64,000 nucleotides of DNA from positions 1 to 64,000 of the forward strand of contig CALKHR010000197.1 of NCBI GenBank assembly GCA_937988885.1. The letters run 5' to 3'. This DNA is from an uncultured Roseiflexaceae bacterium (GTDB lineage Bacteria > Chloroflexota > Chloroflexia > Chloroflexales > Roseiflexaceae). Below the pieces are notes generated by a model. It searched no databases. It had not been told where the DNA came from and worked only from the letters and a program-made list of their open reading frames with translations. Shown piece after piece: positions 1 to 8,660 of the stretch; position 1 is the stretch's first letter; each line of letters begins with the position of its first letter. The position numbers and the translations under genes were made by a program.

Positions 1-149
1 TGTTGGGCGATTCGATGCGGCAGGTGTGGACGCTGCGCCGTATGGTGAGCATGCTCGGTGAGGGTGAGGGCACTGAGTTGGTGCTGACCCGCATGGCTAA
101 GACCCGTAGTAACGCTGAATTTCTCACTACTTTGAATAAGAGTGGGTAG
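1..149 (+). CDS. rho: Transcription termination factor Rho, C-terminal fragment
   Basis: Only the last 48 codons are inside the window; the frame starts at base 3 and ends with TAG at 147-149. The peptide has the pattern W-LRRM-V-M-GEGEGTELVL-RMAKTRSNAEFL, which matches the extreme C-terminus of Rho (in E. coli W-LRK-I-PMGE-DAMEFL-KLAMTKTNDDFF). Rho is the hexameric RNA-dependent ATPase that ends transcription of untranslated RNA. The catalytic core lies outside the window, so the call rests on this tail alone. The next gene starts 215 bp downstream on the same strand. Confidence 0.82.
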   Translation, partial: LGDSMRQVWTLRRMVSMLGEGEGTELVLTRMAKTRSNAEFLTTLNKSG

Positions 150-221
150 TGTTGGTTTTGCGTGGTGGTTGCTCCTTTCAAAGAGTGCAGTTTTTGCGTA
201 ACTTATTTTCAAACTTCTTCG

Positions 222-227
222 TATAAT
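222..227 (+). promoter_or_regulatory. Possible -10 box upstream of the AIM24-family gene
   Basis: A perfect TATAAT lies 138 bp before the start codon at 365. No convincing -35 box sits at the usual distance; the upstream sequence is T-rich. This is a weak prediction based on the -10 match only. Confidence 0.35.
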
Positions 228-364
228 CTTGCAGTGAGGCTTTTGCCTGCATGGATTATGGCTCTGCAGGAGTGCGAGGTTTGAGTTGAGCTCTCAGGCC
301 CGTTTGGCGCCTCGGAATACGGTAGCTCATTGATATCTGCTAATTTGAAGGAGCACAGCCAATT

Positions 365-1297
365 ATGCAATGCCCTCAATGTAATGCGCAGCTTGCGCCT
401 AATGCTCGTTTCTGCACTTCTTGTGGTACGCCAGTCGCTGCTCCGCAGCCTGCGTCGACCTCTGATTATGAGCCGGATGGGGCTTATAGCAGCAGGCCAG
501 GTGAGCGGATCGATTTGCCTGAACCCGTGGTAGCTCAGAAAGGTGAGGGCTACAGTGGTATCGATTACCAGATCGTAGGCACGACCTTGCAGGCAGTGAT
601 TGTGCAGCTCGAGCCCGGCCAGACCATCTATTCGGAATCGGGCGGTATGTCGTGGATGAGCGGCAATATTACGTACAACACCACGACGGGCGGCGGTGGC
701 TTGGGCGGTATGTTTAAGCGTGTGATCTCTGGTGAGTCGCTGTTTGTGGTCGATTACACCTGCAACGCTGGCACGGGTTTGGTTGCATTCGCAAGCGAGT
801 TCCCCGGCAAGATTATCCCGCTGCATTTGGGCCCTGGCCAAGAGGTGATCGCGCAGAAGGATTCGTTTATGTGCGCCGAGAAGTCGGTGCAGATGACGGT
901 CCACTTCCGGCGCAAGTTGGGTGCGGGCTTCTTTGGTGGCGAGGGCTTCATCTTGCAGAAGTTGACTGGCCCCGGCGTGGCGTTTGTCGAGTTGGACGGT
1001 GAGATCGTCGAGTATACCTTGGAGGCTGGTCAGGTCTTGAAGGTCGATACTGGACACGTGGCGATGTTTGAGCCCACCGTCGATTTCGATATTGAGATGG
1101 TGCGCGGCTTTAAGAACATTCTGTTCGGTGGCGAGGGCTTGTTCCTGGCAACGCTGCGCGGCCCTGGCCGTGTGTGGCTGCAGACCATGCCTGCTATGAA
1201 GTTGGCGAAGCGCCTGGCTACATACTTGCCCACATCGAGCAGCGGCAATAGCGGTGGCACCAACATTAACTTGGGGAGCTTGTTCGGCGGCGAGTAG
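365..1297 (+). CDS. Zinc-ribbon AIM24 / TIGR00266 family protein
   Basis: This 310-residue protein opens with a zinc ribbon (C3, C6, C17, C20), followed by a Pro-rich linker and, from about residue 65 to 290, a beta-rich AIM24/DUF124 domain. That domain is full of Gly-rich turns such as GGGGLGGMFKR and GEGFILQKLTGPG. The family name comes from a yeast mitochondrial protein; the bacterial members have no firmly established biochemical role. An AAGGAG-type ribosome site lies about 10 bp before the ATG. The protein has no membrane segment or signal peptide, so it is probably cytoplasmic. A Rho-independent terminator follows immediately, so it is likely a single-gene transcript. Family assignment is confident; function is not known. 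Confidence 0.85.
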   Translation: MQCPQCNAQLAPNARFCTSCGTPVAAPQPASTSDYEPDGAYSSRPGERIDLPEPVVAQKGEGYSGIDYQIVGTTLQAVIVQLEPGQTIYSESGGMSWMSGNITYNTTTGGGGLGGMFKRVISGESLFVVDYTCNAGTGLVAFASEFPGKIIPLHLGPGQEVIAQKDSFMCAEKSVQMTVHFRRKLGAGFFGGEGFILQKLTGPGVAFVELDGEIVEYTLEAGQVLKVDTGHVAMFEPTVDFDIEMVRGFKNILFGGEGLFLATLRGPGRVWLQTMPAMKLAKRLATYLPTSSSGNSGGTNINLGSLFGGE

Positions 1298-1320
1298 TTC
1301 ACGGTTGTGTGAGCGTATAC

Positions 1321-1354
1321 GGGTGGCCAACCCTTCGTTGGTCGCCCGTTTTTG
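1321..1354 (+). terminator. Intrinsic terminator after the AIM24 gene
   Basis: A 10-bp stem (1321-1330 with 1338-1347, including two G-U pairs) encloses a 7-nt loop and is followed by GTTTTTGTT. It separates the AIM24 gene from the FHA genes. Confidence 0.75.
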
Positions 1355-1480
1355 TTCGGGTTTTATGTTCAGTTTCGTAACAATCGTAGGCGAGGGGACT
1401 TCTTTGGCAGCGTGCTTATGGTACAATAGCCCTTGATAGTGCCTAGACGATTGTTTTAACGCATCAGGAGCACTCTACGT

Positions 1481-2206
1481 ATGTCTGCACTTTCAAAGTT
1501 TGAGTCGTTCATGGAGCAGATGGTCGAGGGATCGGTAGCACGGCTGTTCCGCAGTCCGGTGCAACCCGCCGAGATTGCGAAGCGGCTTGAGCGAGCAATG
1601 GAGACCCAGCAGACGATCAGCGTGCGCCGCGTGATTGTGCCGAATGCGTATCGGGTGTTTCTCAACCCGCTGGATTTCAAGGCATTTGCGCCTATTCGCG
1701 TGGAGATGGAGCGCGAAATGGCGACGTACCTGGAGGAATTAGCGCAGGAGCGCAACTTCACGATGTTGGAGCATCCTCGCGTGCAGTTGGATGAGGATGC
1801 CGATGTTCCTCGTCGCAGTATCCAGGTGATCGCCGAGATGTCGAGTTCTGCTCCGGTGATGGGCAGCGATCGTACGCAGGTGTTTCAGCCAACTGCTTCG
1901 ATGCAACAGCCGAGCCAGCCCCGTGCGCGCTTGCTGCTGGTGGCGAACGGTAGCGCGCATGTGATCCCGCTGGAGAGCACGACGTTGACGATCGGTCGAG
2001 GCTTGAATAACGATATTATCCTTGAAGATACACGAGTCTCGCGGCACCACGCGGAGTTGCGCTACCAGGGTCGGCGCTTTTGGGTGAGCGATAGTGGCTC
2101 AACCAATGGCACCTTTGTGAACGATGAGGCTATTGATGAGTGCGCGCTGCGCGATGGCGATATCATCTCGCTAGGCGGCTTGGAGCTGACTTTTAAGGAG
2201 AGTTAG
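1481..2206 (+). CDS. FhaA-like protein (DUF3662 + FHA domain)
   Basis: This 241-residue protein has an N-terminal FhaA_N/DUF3662 domain (about residues 1-120) beginning with the typical FE-FME-MVEG-VARLF pattern. A Gln/Pro linker follows, then a C-terminal FHA domain (about 148-238) with the phosphothreonine-binding signature GR, SRHHAEL and STNGTFVN. In Actinobacteria the same architecture reads out Ser/Thr kinase phosphorylation and is tied to cell-wall synthesis. Here no kinase or phosphatase gene adjoins it within the window. A CAGGAG-like ribosome site precedes the ATG. The second FHA gene starts 54 bp later, so the two are probably co-transcribed. The phosphopeptide-binding role is inferred from family knowledge and intact motifs. 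Confidence 0.88.
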   Translation: MSALSKFESFMEQMVEGSVARLFRSPVQPAEIAKRLERAMETQQTISVRRVIVPNAYRVFLNPLDFKAFAPIRVEMEREMATYLEELAQERNFTMLEHPRVQLDEDADVPRRSIQVIAEMSSSAPVMGSDRTQVFQPTASMQQPSQPRARLLLVANGSAHVIPLESTTLTIGRGLNNDIILEDTRVSRHHAELRYQGRRFWVSDSGSTNGTFVNDEAIDECALRDGDIISLGGLELTFKES

Positions 2207-2260
2207 GCCGTAGTGGTCGGTGTGTTCTGTATCCTGCTTAGCAATGTGGCGCTATAAATT

Positions 2261-2719
2261 ATGCCCGATTTGATTAGCCCCTCTGTGAATATCATCATTT
2301 TACTGCTGCGCGTCGCGGTGGTCCTGCTGCTCTACTTCTTCTTGTGGCAAGTGTTGCGCTACGTCATGCGCGATCTGCAAACAGGTGGCTCCCATACGAG
2401 CGGTGCGTCGAGCAGTCCGTACGGTCAACTCGTGGTGGTGCGCGCCGGGCAGAGCGGCGTGACGGTGGGGAAGACGTTCCCGCTCGGCCCTAGTACGATT
2501 ATTGGCCGTAGTTTGGAGAATTGCGAGATCGCGCTGAACGATTCGTTTTTGTCGGCTCAGCATGCGCGGTTGGAGTTGCAGGGCGATATTTGGGTGCTGG
2601 AGGACTTGCGCAGCACCAATGGCACCTTCTTGAACGATATGGAAGTGCGCGATTCGGCGATCGTCGAGAACGGTGATATCATTCGCGTTGGCCGCGTTGA
2701 GTTACGTGTGATGATTTAG
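2261..2719 (+). CDS. FhaB-like membrane-anchored FHA protein
   Basis: This 152-residue protein has one N-terminal transmembrane helix (about residues 8-32) and a cytoplasmic FHA domain (about 52-150). The domain contains GR, S-A-Q-H-A and STNGTFLN motifs. The arginine usually found after the serine of the S-R-H element is replaced by Ala here, but Ser, His and the STNGTF loop are kept, so phosphothreonine binding is still plausible. Size and layout match FhaB (FipA) proteins, which often travel with FhaA, as here. The start has only a weak ribosome site. It sits 213 bp before nuoA, but a strong promoter intervenes, so it is probably not part of the nuo operon. Confidence 0.85.
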   Translation: MPDLISPSVNIIILLLRVAVVLLLYFFLWQVLRYVMRDLQTGGSHTSGASSSPYGQLVVVRAGQSGVTVGKTFPLGPSTIIGRSLENCEIALNDSFLSAQHARLELQGDIWVLEDLRSTNGTFLNDMEVRDSAIVENGDIIRVGRVELRVMI

Positions 2720-2799
2720 AAATACGATGTGTGTGCCCAACGGTCAACCGCTCGTGCGGCTTTCTTGGCTTGCTGCTGATTAGAATGCGCTTGGTGTGT

Positions 2800-2828
2800 T
2801 TGCAAGCCTAGTTGTTCTGTGATATACT
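2800..2828 (+). promoter_or_regulatory. Sigma-70-type promoter of the nuo operon
   Basis: TTGCAA (2800-2805) and TATACT (2823-2828) are separated by exactly 17 bp, close to the sigma-70 consensus. Transcription would begin near 2835, giving a leader of about 100 nt before nuoA at 2933. No other promoter-like site of this quality is visible upstream of nuoA. Confidence 0.65.
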
Positions 2829-2932
2829 CTCGGAAAGATCGGCCTATTCCGCATAACTTCAGTAATTTATTCAGTTACCTGCTGTTTGGCCGCCGCGATC
2901 GACTATACCACTGAAGCGAAGGAGCTTTTGCC

Positions 2933-3289
2933 ATGCTCGCGAATTATGCGTTCATTGGTTTGTTTTTCGTGGCCGCTGCAACCTTCCCAATCCTCCCGCT
3001 GATTGCTGCTCGTTTCCTCCGCCCGGATCGCCCTACTGATATTAAACTCGATACGTATGAATGTGGCCTTGAGGCCATTGGCGATATTTGGGTACAGTTC
3101 AAGGTGCAATATTACCTCTACGCCTTGGCCTTTGTAATCTTCGATATCGAGGTAATATTCCTTTACCCTTGGGCCGTGGCTTACAATCAGCTTGGGTTGT
3201 TTGCATTGGTCGAGATGGCTATTTTCCTCCTTATTTTGGTCTGTGGCTTGGTGTACGCTTGGAAGAAGGGCGCACTAGAGTGGGTCTAA
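2933..3289 (+). CDS. nuoA: NADH-quinone oxidoreductase subunit A
   Basis: This 118-residue membrane subunit of respiratory complex I has three predicted transmembrane helices (about residues 5-27, 62-82, 88-110). Between the first two is the conserved loop with D-YECG (the Cys is in the known conformationally mobile loop at the quinone site). The C-terminal KGALEW motif is typical of NuoA. An AAGGAG ribosome site precedes the ATG. It is the first gene of a 12-gene operon and is followed by nuoB after 66 bp. Length matches the family. NuoA helps seal the junction between the peripheral and membrane arms. Confidence 0.96.
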   Translation: MLANYAFIGLFFVAAATFPILPLIAARFLRPDRPTDIKLDTYECGLEAIGDIWVQFKVQYYLYALAFVIFDIEVIFLYPWAVAYNQLGLFALVEMAIFLLILVCGLVYAWKKGALEWV

Positions 3290-3355
3290 CATACTGGTTG
3301 CTTCGGCAGGTGTGTTTGCGCTCGATTTGCTGGTCCCTAACAAATAGGTGTAACG

Positions 3356-4144
3356 ATGTCTGATGACCAGACTCTTCAGCTTGATCTCGAAAAGCAGGGT
3401 GTGTTTATCTCGACGATCAACCGCTTCTACAATTGGGGGCGGCGCTCCTCGGTGTGGCCGATGGCGTTTGGCCTGGCCTGCTGCGCGATCGAGATGATGG
3501 CGACTGGCTTCTCTCGCTACGATATCGCTCGTTTCGGCTCGGAGATGTTTCGGGCTTCGCCGCGCCAAGCCGACCTGATGATCGTGGCTGGCACGGTGAC
3601 GAAGAAGATGGCTCCGCAGGTGGTGCGGTTGTACAATCAGATGCCCGAGCCACGCTACGTGATCTCGATGGGCGCGTGCGCGACATCCGGCGGGCCGTTC
3701 CGCGATGGCTACAATGTGTTGCGCGGCATCGACCTGTTTGTGCCGGTGGACGTGTACATCCCTGGTTGCCCGCCCCGTCCCGAAGCCCTGCTCCACGCGC
3801 TGATGACGCTCCAAGCTCAGATCGACGATCAGAAGCTGAATCGGGTGCGCTGGTACAGCAAGCGCGAGGCCGAAGATTTCCCGGTGCCGACCTTCGGCAA
3901 GCACGGCCTGGAGCTGAACGGGCGGCTGGTGGACCCGGTGGGTGGTTTGCCGCTGGTGAGCCCATACCGCTCGCCTGTCCATGGCGAGCAGCGCAGCGGC
4001 CAGCTCGAGCACCCCGAGGTTGTGCGCCAGTTCCCGATTATGGACGATACGGTGGAACGCGTCAGCCCCACCAAGGCGGTTGGGATCGCGCCCGAGATTG
4101 CTGCCGATGATTTGAAGCGTAAGACGGAGGACAACGGTGCCTAA
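3356..4144 (+). CDS. nuoB: NADH-quinone oxidoreductase subunit B
   Basis: NuoB carries the terminal [4Fe-4S] cluster N2 that passes electrons to quinone. The four ligands are visible: tandem C42-C43, C108 in MGACATSGG and C138 in YIPGCPPRPE. The core (about residues 20-180) matches the family closely. The 262-residue protein is longer than the E. coli subunit (220) because of a hydrophilic C-terminal extension from about residue 190. Its end overlaps the GTG start of nuoC by 8 bp, suggesting translational coupling. Confidence 0.97.
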   Translation: MSDDQTLQLDLEKQGVFISTINRFYNWGRRSSVWPMAFGLACCAIEMMATGFSRYDIARFGSEMFRASPRQADLMIVAGTVTKKMAPQVVRLYNQMPEPRYVISMGACATSGGPFRDGYNVLRGIDLFVPVDVYIPGCPPRPEALLHALMTLQAQIDDQKLNRVRWYSKREAEDFPVPTFGKHGLELNGRLVDPVGGLPLVSPYRSPVHGEQRSGQLEHPEVVRQFPIMDDTVERVSPTKAVGIAPEIAADDLKRKTEDNGA

Positions 4145-4700
4145 CTTGTCGAGCGCTGAATTGAAGGAACTGCTCGAGCGCGAACTGCCAGGAGTATTGC
4201 AGCCCACGCGCCCCCGTACGCAGCCCGCCGAGGCAACCGCCAGCGCCGAGCCAGCCCGCAAGCCCCGCAAGGGCGAGGAAGGCCCGGTGGATCTGCTCGC
4301 GACCGACGATGCGGTGGTAGCGGCGGATCGGTTGGTGGATGTGGCGCTGTTCCTACGCGATAAGATGGGGTACACGTATTTGTCGAATATCACGGCCACC
4401 GATTACCTCGCCGATGGGGTGATCGAGATGGTGTACCACTTCTATTCGCTCGAAGGCGGCGGCCCGGCGGTGATCAAGGTGCGGGTGCCGCGCGATGCGG
4501 CGGAGGTGCCTTCGTTGACACCCCATTGGCCCGGTGCCAATTTACAAGAGCGTGAAGCCTTCGACCTCTTCGGTGTGCGTTTCCCTGGGCATCCTTTTCT
4601 GGAGCGCATTTATATGTGGGATGAGTTCGAGGGCCACCCGATGCGTCGGGATTTCCCCAAACAGGGCGATAAGTATTTGAGCGACGACGACGAAGTTTAG
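4137..4700 (+). CDS. nuoC: NADH-quinone oxidoreductase subunit C
   Basis: This 187-residue peripheral-arm subunit (30-kDa family) starts at a GTG inside the end of nuoB; a GGAGG site in the nuoB coding sequence sits at the right distance. Residues about 15-60 form an Ala/Pro-rich extension of low complexity. The conserved part follows, ending in the signature WPGANLQEREAFDLFGV and ERI-MWDEFEGHPMRRDFP. NuoC has no cofactor and scaffolds NuoD. It is separate from nuoD, unlike the fused NuoCD of E. coli. Confidence 0.95.
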   Translation: MPNLSSAELKELLERELPGVLQPTRPRTQPAEATASAEPARKPRKGEEGPVDLLATDDAVVAADRLVDVALFLRDKMGYTYLSNITATDYLADGVIEMVYHFYSLEGGGPAVIKVRVPRDAAEVPSLTPHWPGANLQEREAFDLFGVRFPGHPFLERIYMWDEFEGHPMRRDFPKQGDKYLSDDDEV

Positions 4701-4742
4701 CGTTGCGGTGGTGCGCTGCGCCAAGACATAGAGCTGAATGCT

Positions 4743-5867
4743 ATGCTAAAAACCGAGGAACTCCAGATCAATATCGGTCCACAGCATCCTTCGACCCACG
4801 GCGTGTTCCGTATGATTGTGACCGTCGATGGCGAGACGGTGATCGATCTGAAGCCTGTGTTCGGCTACCTGCACCGGAATCACGAGCAGTTGGCCGAGGT
4901 TTCGACGTATATTCAGTCGATGCCCTACACTGACCGCCTCGATTACTTCAATTCGATGGCGAACAACTTCGGCTTGGCACTCGCGGTGGAGAAGTTGGCC
5001 GGGATCGAGGTGCCGCAACGTGCCAACTACATCCGTGTGCTGATGTGCGAGCTGACTCGCATCCTCAACCATGCGGCGGCGGTCGGCTTTATGATCAACG
5101 ATATGGGTGCGTGGCAGACGCCGCTGGTGTTCGCTGGGCGCGAGCGCGAGAAGATCCTCGATCTGTTTGAGATGGCGAGCGGCGCGCGGATGATGTGCAA
5201 CTACTTCCGCTTCGGTGGGGTGGTGCGCGACCTGCCGCCTGAGTTTATGCCGCTGCTGAAGCAGTTGATGCAGGGCTTGCCCGCCTTCTTCGATGAGTTC
5301 GAGCGGTTACTGCGCGAGAACGAGATCTTGCGGCTACGCTCGGAGGGCGTCGGCATTCTGCCGAAGGAAGTGGCGCTCTCGTACAGTGTGACGGGGCCGT
5401 TGCTGCGTGGCTCGGGCGTTCCCTACGATGTTCGGCGCGCCGAGCCGTACAGTGTGTACGATGAACTTGATTTCGATATTCCTGTCGGCTCGATCGGTGA
5501 TGTGTACGACCGCTTCCTGGTGCGTATCGCTGAGATGCGCCAGAGTTACCGTATTTTGCAGCAGGTGATCGAGCGACTGCCCGATACGACTGGCGGGCAT
5601 ATCAATCCCTCGATGGCGAGCATTGGGCGTCAGAAGGCCCTGCGCCCGCCTCCCGGCGATGTGTACGCACGTGTCGAGACGCCGAAGGGCGAGTTGGGCT
5701 TCTACTTGGTGAGCAATGGCACCGCACGGCCCTACCGCTACAAGGTGCGTGCGCCCTCGTTCGTGAATCTGACGCCGCTCGGCGATATGTGCCGTGGGCA
5801 TAAAGTCGCCGATGTGGTGGTGATTTTGGGCAGTATCGACATCGTGATGGGTGAAGTTGATCGGTGA
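4743..5867 (+). CDS. nuoD: NADH-quinone oxidoreductase subunit D
   Basis: This 374-residue 49-kDa-family subunit forms the quinone-binding pocket with NuoB. It begins with the conserved INIGPQHPSTHGVFR loop, which carries the quinone-head histidine, followed by P-FGYLHR-HE and YTDRLDYFNSMANN. It ends with the family-typical GSIDIVMGEVDR. Length is slightly below the roughly 400 residues of most NuoD proteins because the N-terminus is short. nuoI follows after 57 bp; in many operons nuoEFG would come next, and here they do not. Confidence 0.97.
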   Translation: MLKTEELQINIGPQHPSTHGVFRMIVTVDGETVIDLKPVFGYLHRNHEQLAEVSTYIQSMPYTDRLDYFNSMANNFGLALAVEKLAGIEVPQRANYIRVLMCELTRILNHAAAVGFMINDMGAWQTPLVFAGREREKILDLFEMASGARMMCNYFRFGGVVRDLPPEFMPLLKQLMQGLPAFFDEFERLLRENEILRLRSEGVGILPKEVALSYSVTGPLLRGSGVPYDVRRAEPYSVYDELDFDIPVGSIGDVYDRFLVRIAEMRQSYRILQQVIERLPDTTGGHINPSMASIGRQKALRPPPGDVYARVETPKGELGFYLVSNGTARPYRYKVRAPSFVNLTPLGDMCRGHKVADVVVILGSIDIVMGEVDR

Positions 5868-5924
5868 TACGGCGTAGGTTGCGGCGATGCGAGGATACGC
5901 TGGCAATCTGCGAAGGGTAGACAT

Positions 5925-7232
5925 ATGACGGCTGAGACTCCGCGTACCAGTAACGTATTTGTCGTTGATCGAGGCGAGCCGAAGCTGCGTGGCGGCCAGG
6001 GTTTGCTTGCGGGCCTCGGTGTGGTGATCCGTCACTTCGGTAAGGCGTTTACCAAGAAGATCGAGAGCCCTGCCGAGAGCAGCGGCCTTTTTACTGTGCA
6101 GTATCCCGAGGAACGGCTGGCGATGCCTGAGGCATACCGCAACTTCCCGATCCTCCTCTACGATGACCAAACCGGCCATGAGCTGTGTACGTCGTGTTTC
6201 CAGTGCGAGCGGATCTGCCCGCCGCAGGTGATCCACATGACGCAGGCCAGCGATCCGACGACTGGCAAGCCGGTTCCGGCAGTGGCCGAGTTTATCATCG
6301 AGTACGACGCCTGTATGAGCTGCGGCTTGTGCGCCGAGGTCTGCCCGTTCGATGCGATCAAGATGGATCACGAGTTCGAGCTATCTAACGCCGATCATAG
6401 CACGATGACGGTGAATAAAGCTGGCCTCGATCGCCCGATCTCGTACTACGAGTCGATCGCGCCAACGATGTGGGCCGAGGTGCGCGACGGTGCGATGAAG
6501 AAGCTGCAGGGCAATATGAAGCGGCGCTCCGGCGATATCGGCATTGCGCCACCGATGAAAGGTAAGGTGCAGACGAGCGCACCAGCACCTGCCGCAGCGA
6601 AGCCCGCCGCTCCCGCAGCGCCAGCCAAGCCAGTGGCAGCGGTCGGCGCGAATATGTCGGACGAGAAGAAGGCGCGTCTGGAGGCGATCCGCGCGGCGAA
6701 GGCGGCGCAGGCCGCACAGTCGGGTGGCGCAACACCCGAAGTTGCCGCTCCCGAGGCGTCAGCCAAGCCCGTTGCAGCAGTCGGCGCGAATATGTCGGAC
6801 GAGAAGAAGGCGCGTCTGGAGGCGATTCGCGCGGCGAAGGCGGCAGCAAAGGCGGCACAGGAGGGTGGCACAGCGCCCGAAGCCCCTGCGCCGGAGGCAG
6901 CCGCGCCAGCGCCCGAAGCGCCAGCTAAGCCGATGGCGGCGATCGGCTCGAACATGTCGGACGAGAAGAAGGCGCGTCTGGAGGCGATTCGCGCGGCGAA
7001 GGCGGCAGCAAAGGCGGCACAGGAGGGTGGCGCAGCGCCAGAAGCTCCTGCACCGGAGGCAGCCGCACCAGAGACCGCAGCGCCGGAGGCAGCCGCGCCA
7101 GCGCCCGAAGCACCAGCTAAGCCGGTGGCGGCGATCGGCTCGAATATGTCGGAGGAGAAGAGGGCGCGTCTGGAGGCGATCCGCGCAGCGAAGGCTGCCG
7201 CCAAGCGCGAAGCGTCCAACGACGAGTCGTAG
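5925..7232 (+). CDS. nuoI: NADH-quinone oxidoreductase subunit I with a long repetitive C-terminal tail
   Basis: Residues 1-200 are a normal NuoI. Two [4Fe-4S] clusters (N6a, N6b) are bound by C88, C91, C94, C98 and C130, C133, C136, C140, and they relay electrons to NuoB. The protein then continues for about 220 residues that standard NuoI (160-200 residues) lacks. This tail consists of four near-identical segments, AKPVAA-G-NMS-EKK-RLEAIRAAKA, starting near residues 234, 280, 334 and 398. They are joined by Ala/Pro/Glu linkers of growing length. Each core is a basic, probably helical segment. The frame is intact and the stop is well defined, so this is not a frameshift. Function of the tail is unknown. 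Confidence 0.95.
   Translation: MTAETPRTSNVFVVDRGEPKLRGGQGLLAGLGVVIRHFGKAFTKKIESPAESSGLFTVQYPEERLAMPEAYRNFPILLYDDQTGHELCTSCFQCERICPPQVIHMTQASDPTTGKPVPAVAEFIIEYDACMSCGLCAEVCPFDAIKMDHEFELSNADHSTMTVNKAGLDRPISYYESIAPTMWAEVRDGAMKKLQGNMKRRSGDIGIAPPMKGKVQTSAPAPAAAKPAAPAAPAKPVAAVGANMSDEKKARLEAIRAAKAAQAAQSGGATPEVAAPEASAKPVAAVGANMSDEKKARLEAIRAAKAAAKAAQEGGTAPEAPAPEAAAPAPEAPAKPMAAIGSNMSDEKKARLEAIRAAKAAAKAAQEGGAAPEAPAPEAAAPETAAPEAAAPAPEAPAKPVAAIGSNMSEEKRARLEAIRAAKAAAKREASNDES
6624..7229 (+). repeat. Four in-frame tandem repeats in nuoI
   Basis: Four DNA units encode the repeated AKPVAA-GxNMSDEKKARLEAIRAAKA core, with unit starts near 6624, 6762, 6924 and 7116. Parts of the units, for example the stretch encoding SDEKKARLEAI, are nearly identical at the base level, so recent expansion by slippage or recombination is likely. 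Spacing between units is 46, 54 and 64 codons. Confidence 0.9.
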
Positions 7233-7303
7233 GTCGCTGTCGGTTCCTACCATTCCGAATGATGTATCACGCATCTGTGTAATGCAGATCGGGGTTGCTA
7301 GCT

Positions 7304-8614
7304 ATGGTCGAAATTGTGCGCTATCTGCTCGGCGGCTGGCTCGCCGACTGGCTCATCTATCTGATCGCCTATATCATCGTCACGACCATTCTGCTCATCG
7401 TGGCGCCGCTGACCATGATGATGCAGGTCTGGTTCGAGCGGCGAGCGGTGGCGCGTATGCAGGATCGGCTCGGGCCAAACCGCGTCGGTCCGGCGGGTCT
7501 GCTGCAGTCGATCGCCGATGGCGTGAAGATGTTCACCAAAGAGGATATCGTGCCCCGTGCGGCGGATCGCTGGGTGCATCTGCTGGCCCCGGTGATTGCG
7601 GTGGCGCCAGTGATGTTTATGCTGGCGGTGATCCCGTGGGGTCGCGGTGTGGTGCCCGCCACGATCAATGTCTCGGTGCTGTTTGTGGTGGCGGTTTCGT
7701 CGGTCTCGGCGGTGGGCCTGATGATGGCGGGCTGGGGCTCCAACAACAAGTTTGCGTTGTTGGGCGCGATGCGAGCCGTGGCGCAGATGGTGTCGTACGA
7801 GATCCCGGCGGTGATGGCGCTGGTGGGTGTGGTGCTGCTGACGGGCACGATGTCGATGGCGGTCTACCCCGAGCTCCAGAGCGGCATCCCGATCATGGGC
7901 GATACGCTGAGCAAGTACGGTGTGCCCGACCTGGGCCTGGGCTGGTTCATCTTCACGCCTGTGGGCTTCGTGGGCTTTATCCTGTTTTACATCGCGGTGC
8001 TCGCCGAGGGTGAGCGCACGCCGTTCGATATCCCCGAGGCAGATTCCGAGATTGTGGCTGGCTACATGACCGAATACAGCGGCATGAAGTTCGCGGTGTT
8101 CTATCTGGGCCAGTTCGTGCTGAACTACGCGCTCTCGATGATCGCGGCGATCGCCTTCTTGGGCGGTTGGCAAGGCCCCGGCGTGGGCCTGCTGGTGGCG
8201 ACGGGCGAGCCGTTCCTGGTCTTCTTGGGCAGCGCGTTGTCGGTGCTGTACCTGATGATCAAGGCGTGGTTCCTATTCTTCGTGATGATCTGGCTGCGCG
8301 GAGCCTTCCCTCGTTTGCGCGTCGATCAACTGATGGGTTTCGCCTGGAAGTTTCTGTTGCCGATGGCGCTGGTGAATATCTTCAGCATTGCGATATGGGT
8401 CTCGATCCTGAATTGGGGCTCGGCTCAGGGCTTGTGGTTCCTCGATGACCTGGAGTTGTGGATGCGCCAGTTGATCGCCTTCGTTGTCACGGCGCTGATC
8501 AATGGGTTGGCCTACTACGGGTTGTTGCAGTTGAACGCCCGACCGAAGGGCTTAACCGGGGCGGATCTGGCGGAGGAGCAGGCGTTTGGTACGATTGGCC
8601 TGCCTCAGCGTTAG
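7304..8614 (+). CDS. nuoH: NADH-quinone oxidoreductase subunit H
   Basis: NuoH is the membrane subunit that contacts the quinone chamber and links it to the proton pumps. This copy has about eight or nine transmembrane helices. Its signature loops are ERR-VARMQDRLGPNRVGP-GLLQ--ADGVKMFTKED near residues 40-85 and RTPFDIPEADSEIVAGYMTEYSGMKFA in the second half. The ATG at 7304 is preferred over an in-frame TTG at 7295, because MVEIVRYL is a better N-terminus and a GGGG site lies about 10 bp upstream. The 436-residue length is somewhat above the E. coli protein (325) owing to a longer N-terminal helix and C-terminal part. Confidence 0.95.
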   Translation: MVEIVRYLLGGWLADWLIYLIAYIIVTTILLIVAPLTMMMQVWFERRAVARMQDRLGPNRVGPAGLLQSIADGVKMFTKEDIVPRAADRWVHLLAPVIAVAPVMFMLAVIPWGRGVVPATINVSVLFVVAVSSVSAVGLMMAGWGSNNKFALLGAMRAVAQMVSYEIPAVMALVGVVLLTGTMSMAVYPELQSGIPIMGDTLSKYGVPDLGLGWFIFTPVGFVGFILFYIAVLAEGERTPFDIPEADSEIVAGYMTEYSGMKFAVFYLGQFVLNYALSMIAAIAFLGGWQGPGVGLLVATGEPFLVFLGSALSVLYLMIKAWFLFFVMIWLRGAFPRLRVDQLMGFAWKFLLPMALVNIFSIAIWVSILNWGSAQGLWFLDDLELWMRQLIAFVVTALINGLAYYGLLQLNARPKGLTGADLAEEQAFGTIGLPQR

Positions 8615-8660
8615 CAGATGAGTGTGGTGCCTTCGTGGCATGAATCCATAGGAAAGAGCT

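Noticed and set aside
209..1426. Long open frame antisense to the AIM24 gene
   Set aside because: It overlaps a protein with a clear domain and ribosome site, and its sequence shows no recognisable pattern; it is a by-product of codon bias.
6724..8013. Arg-rich frame overlapping nuoI and nuoH
   Set aside because: It is a frame-shifted reading of the nuoI repeat DNA and nuoH, not a gene.
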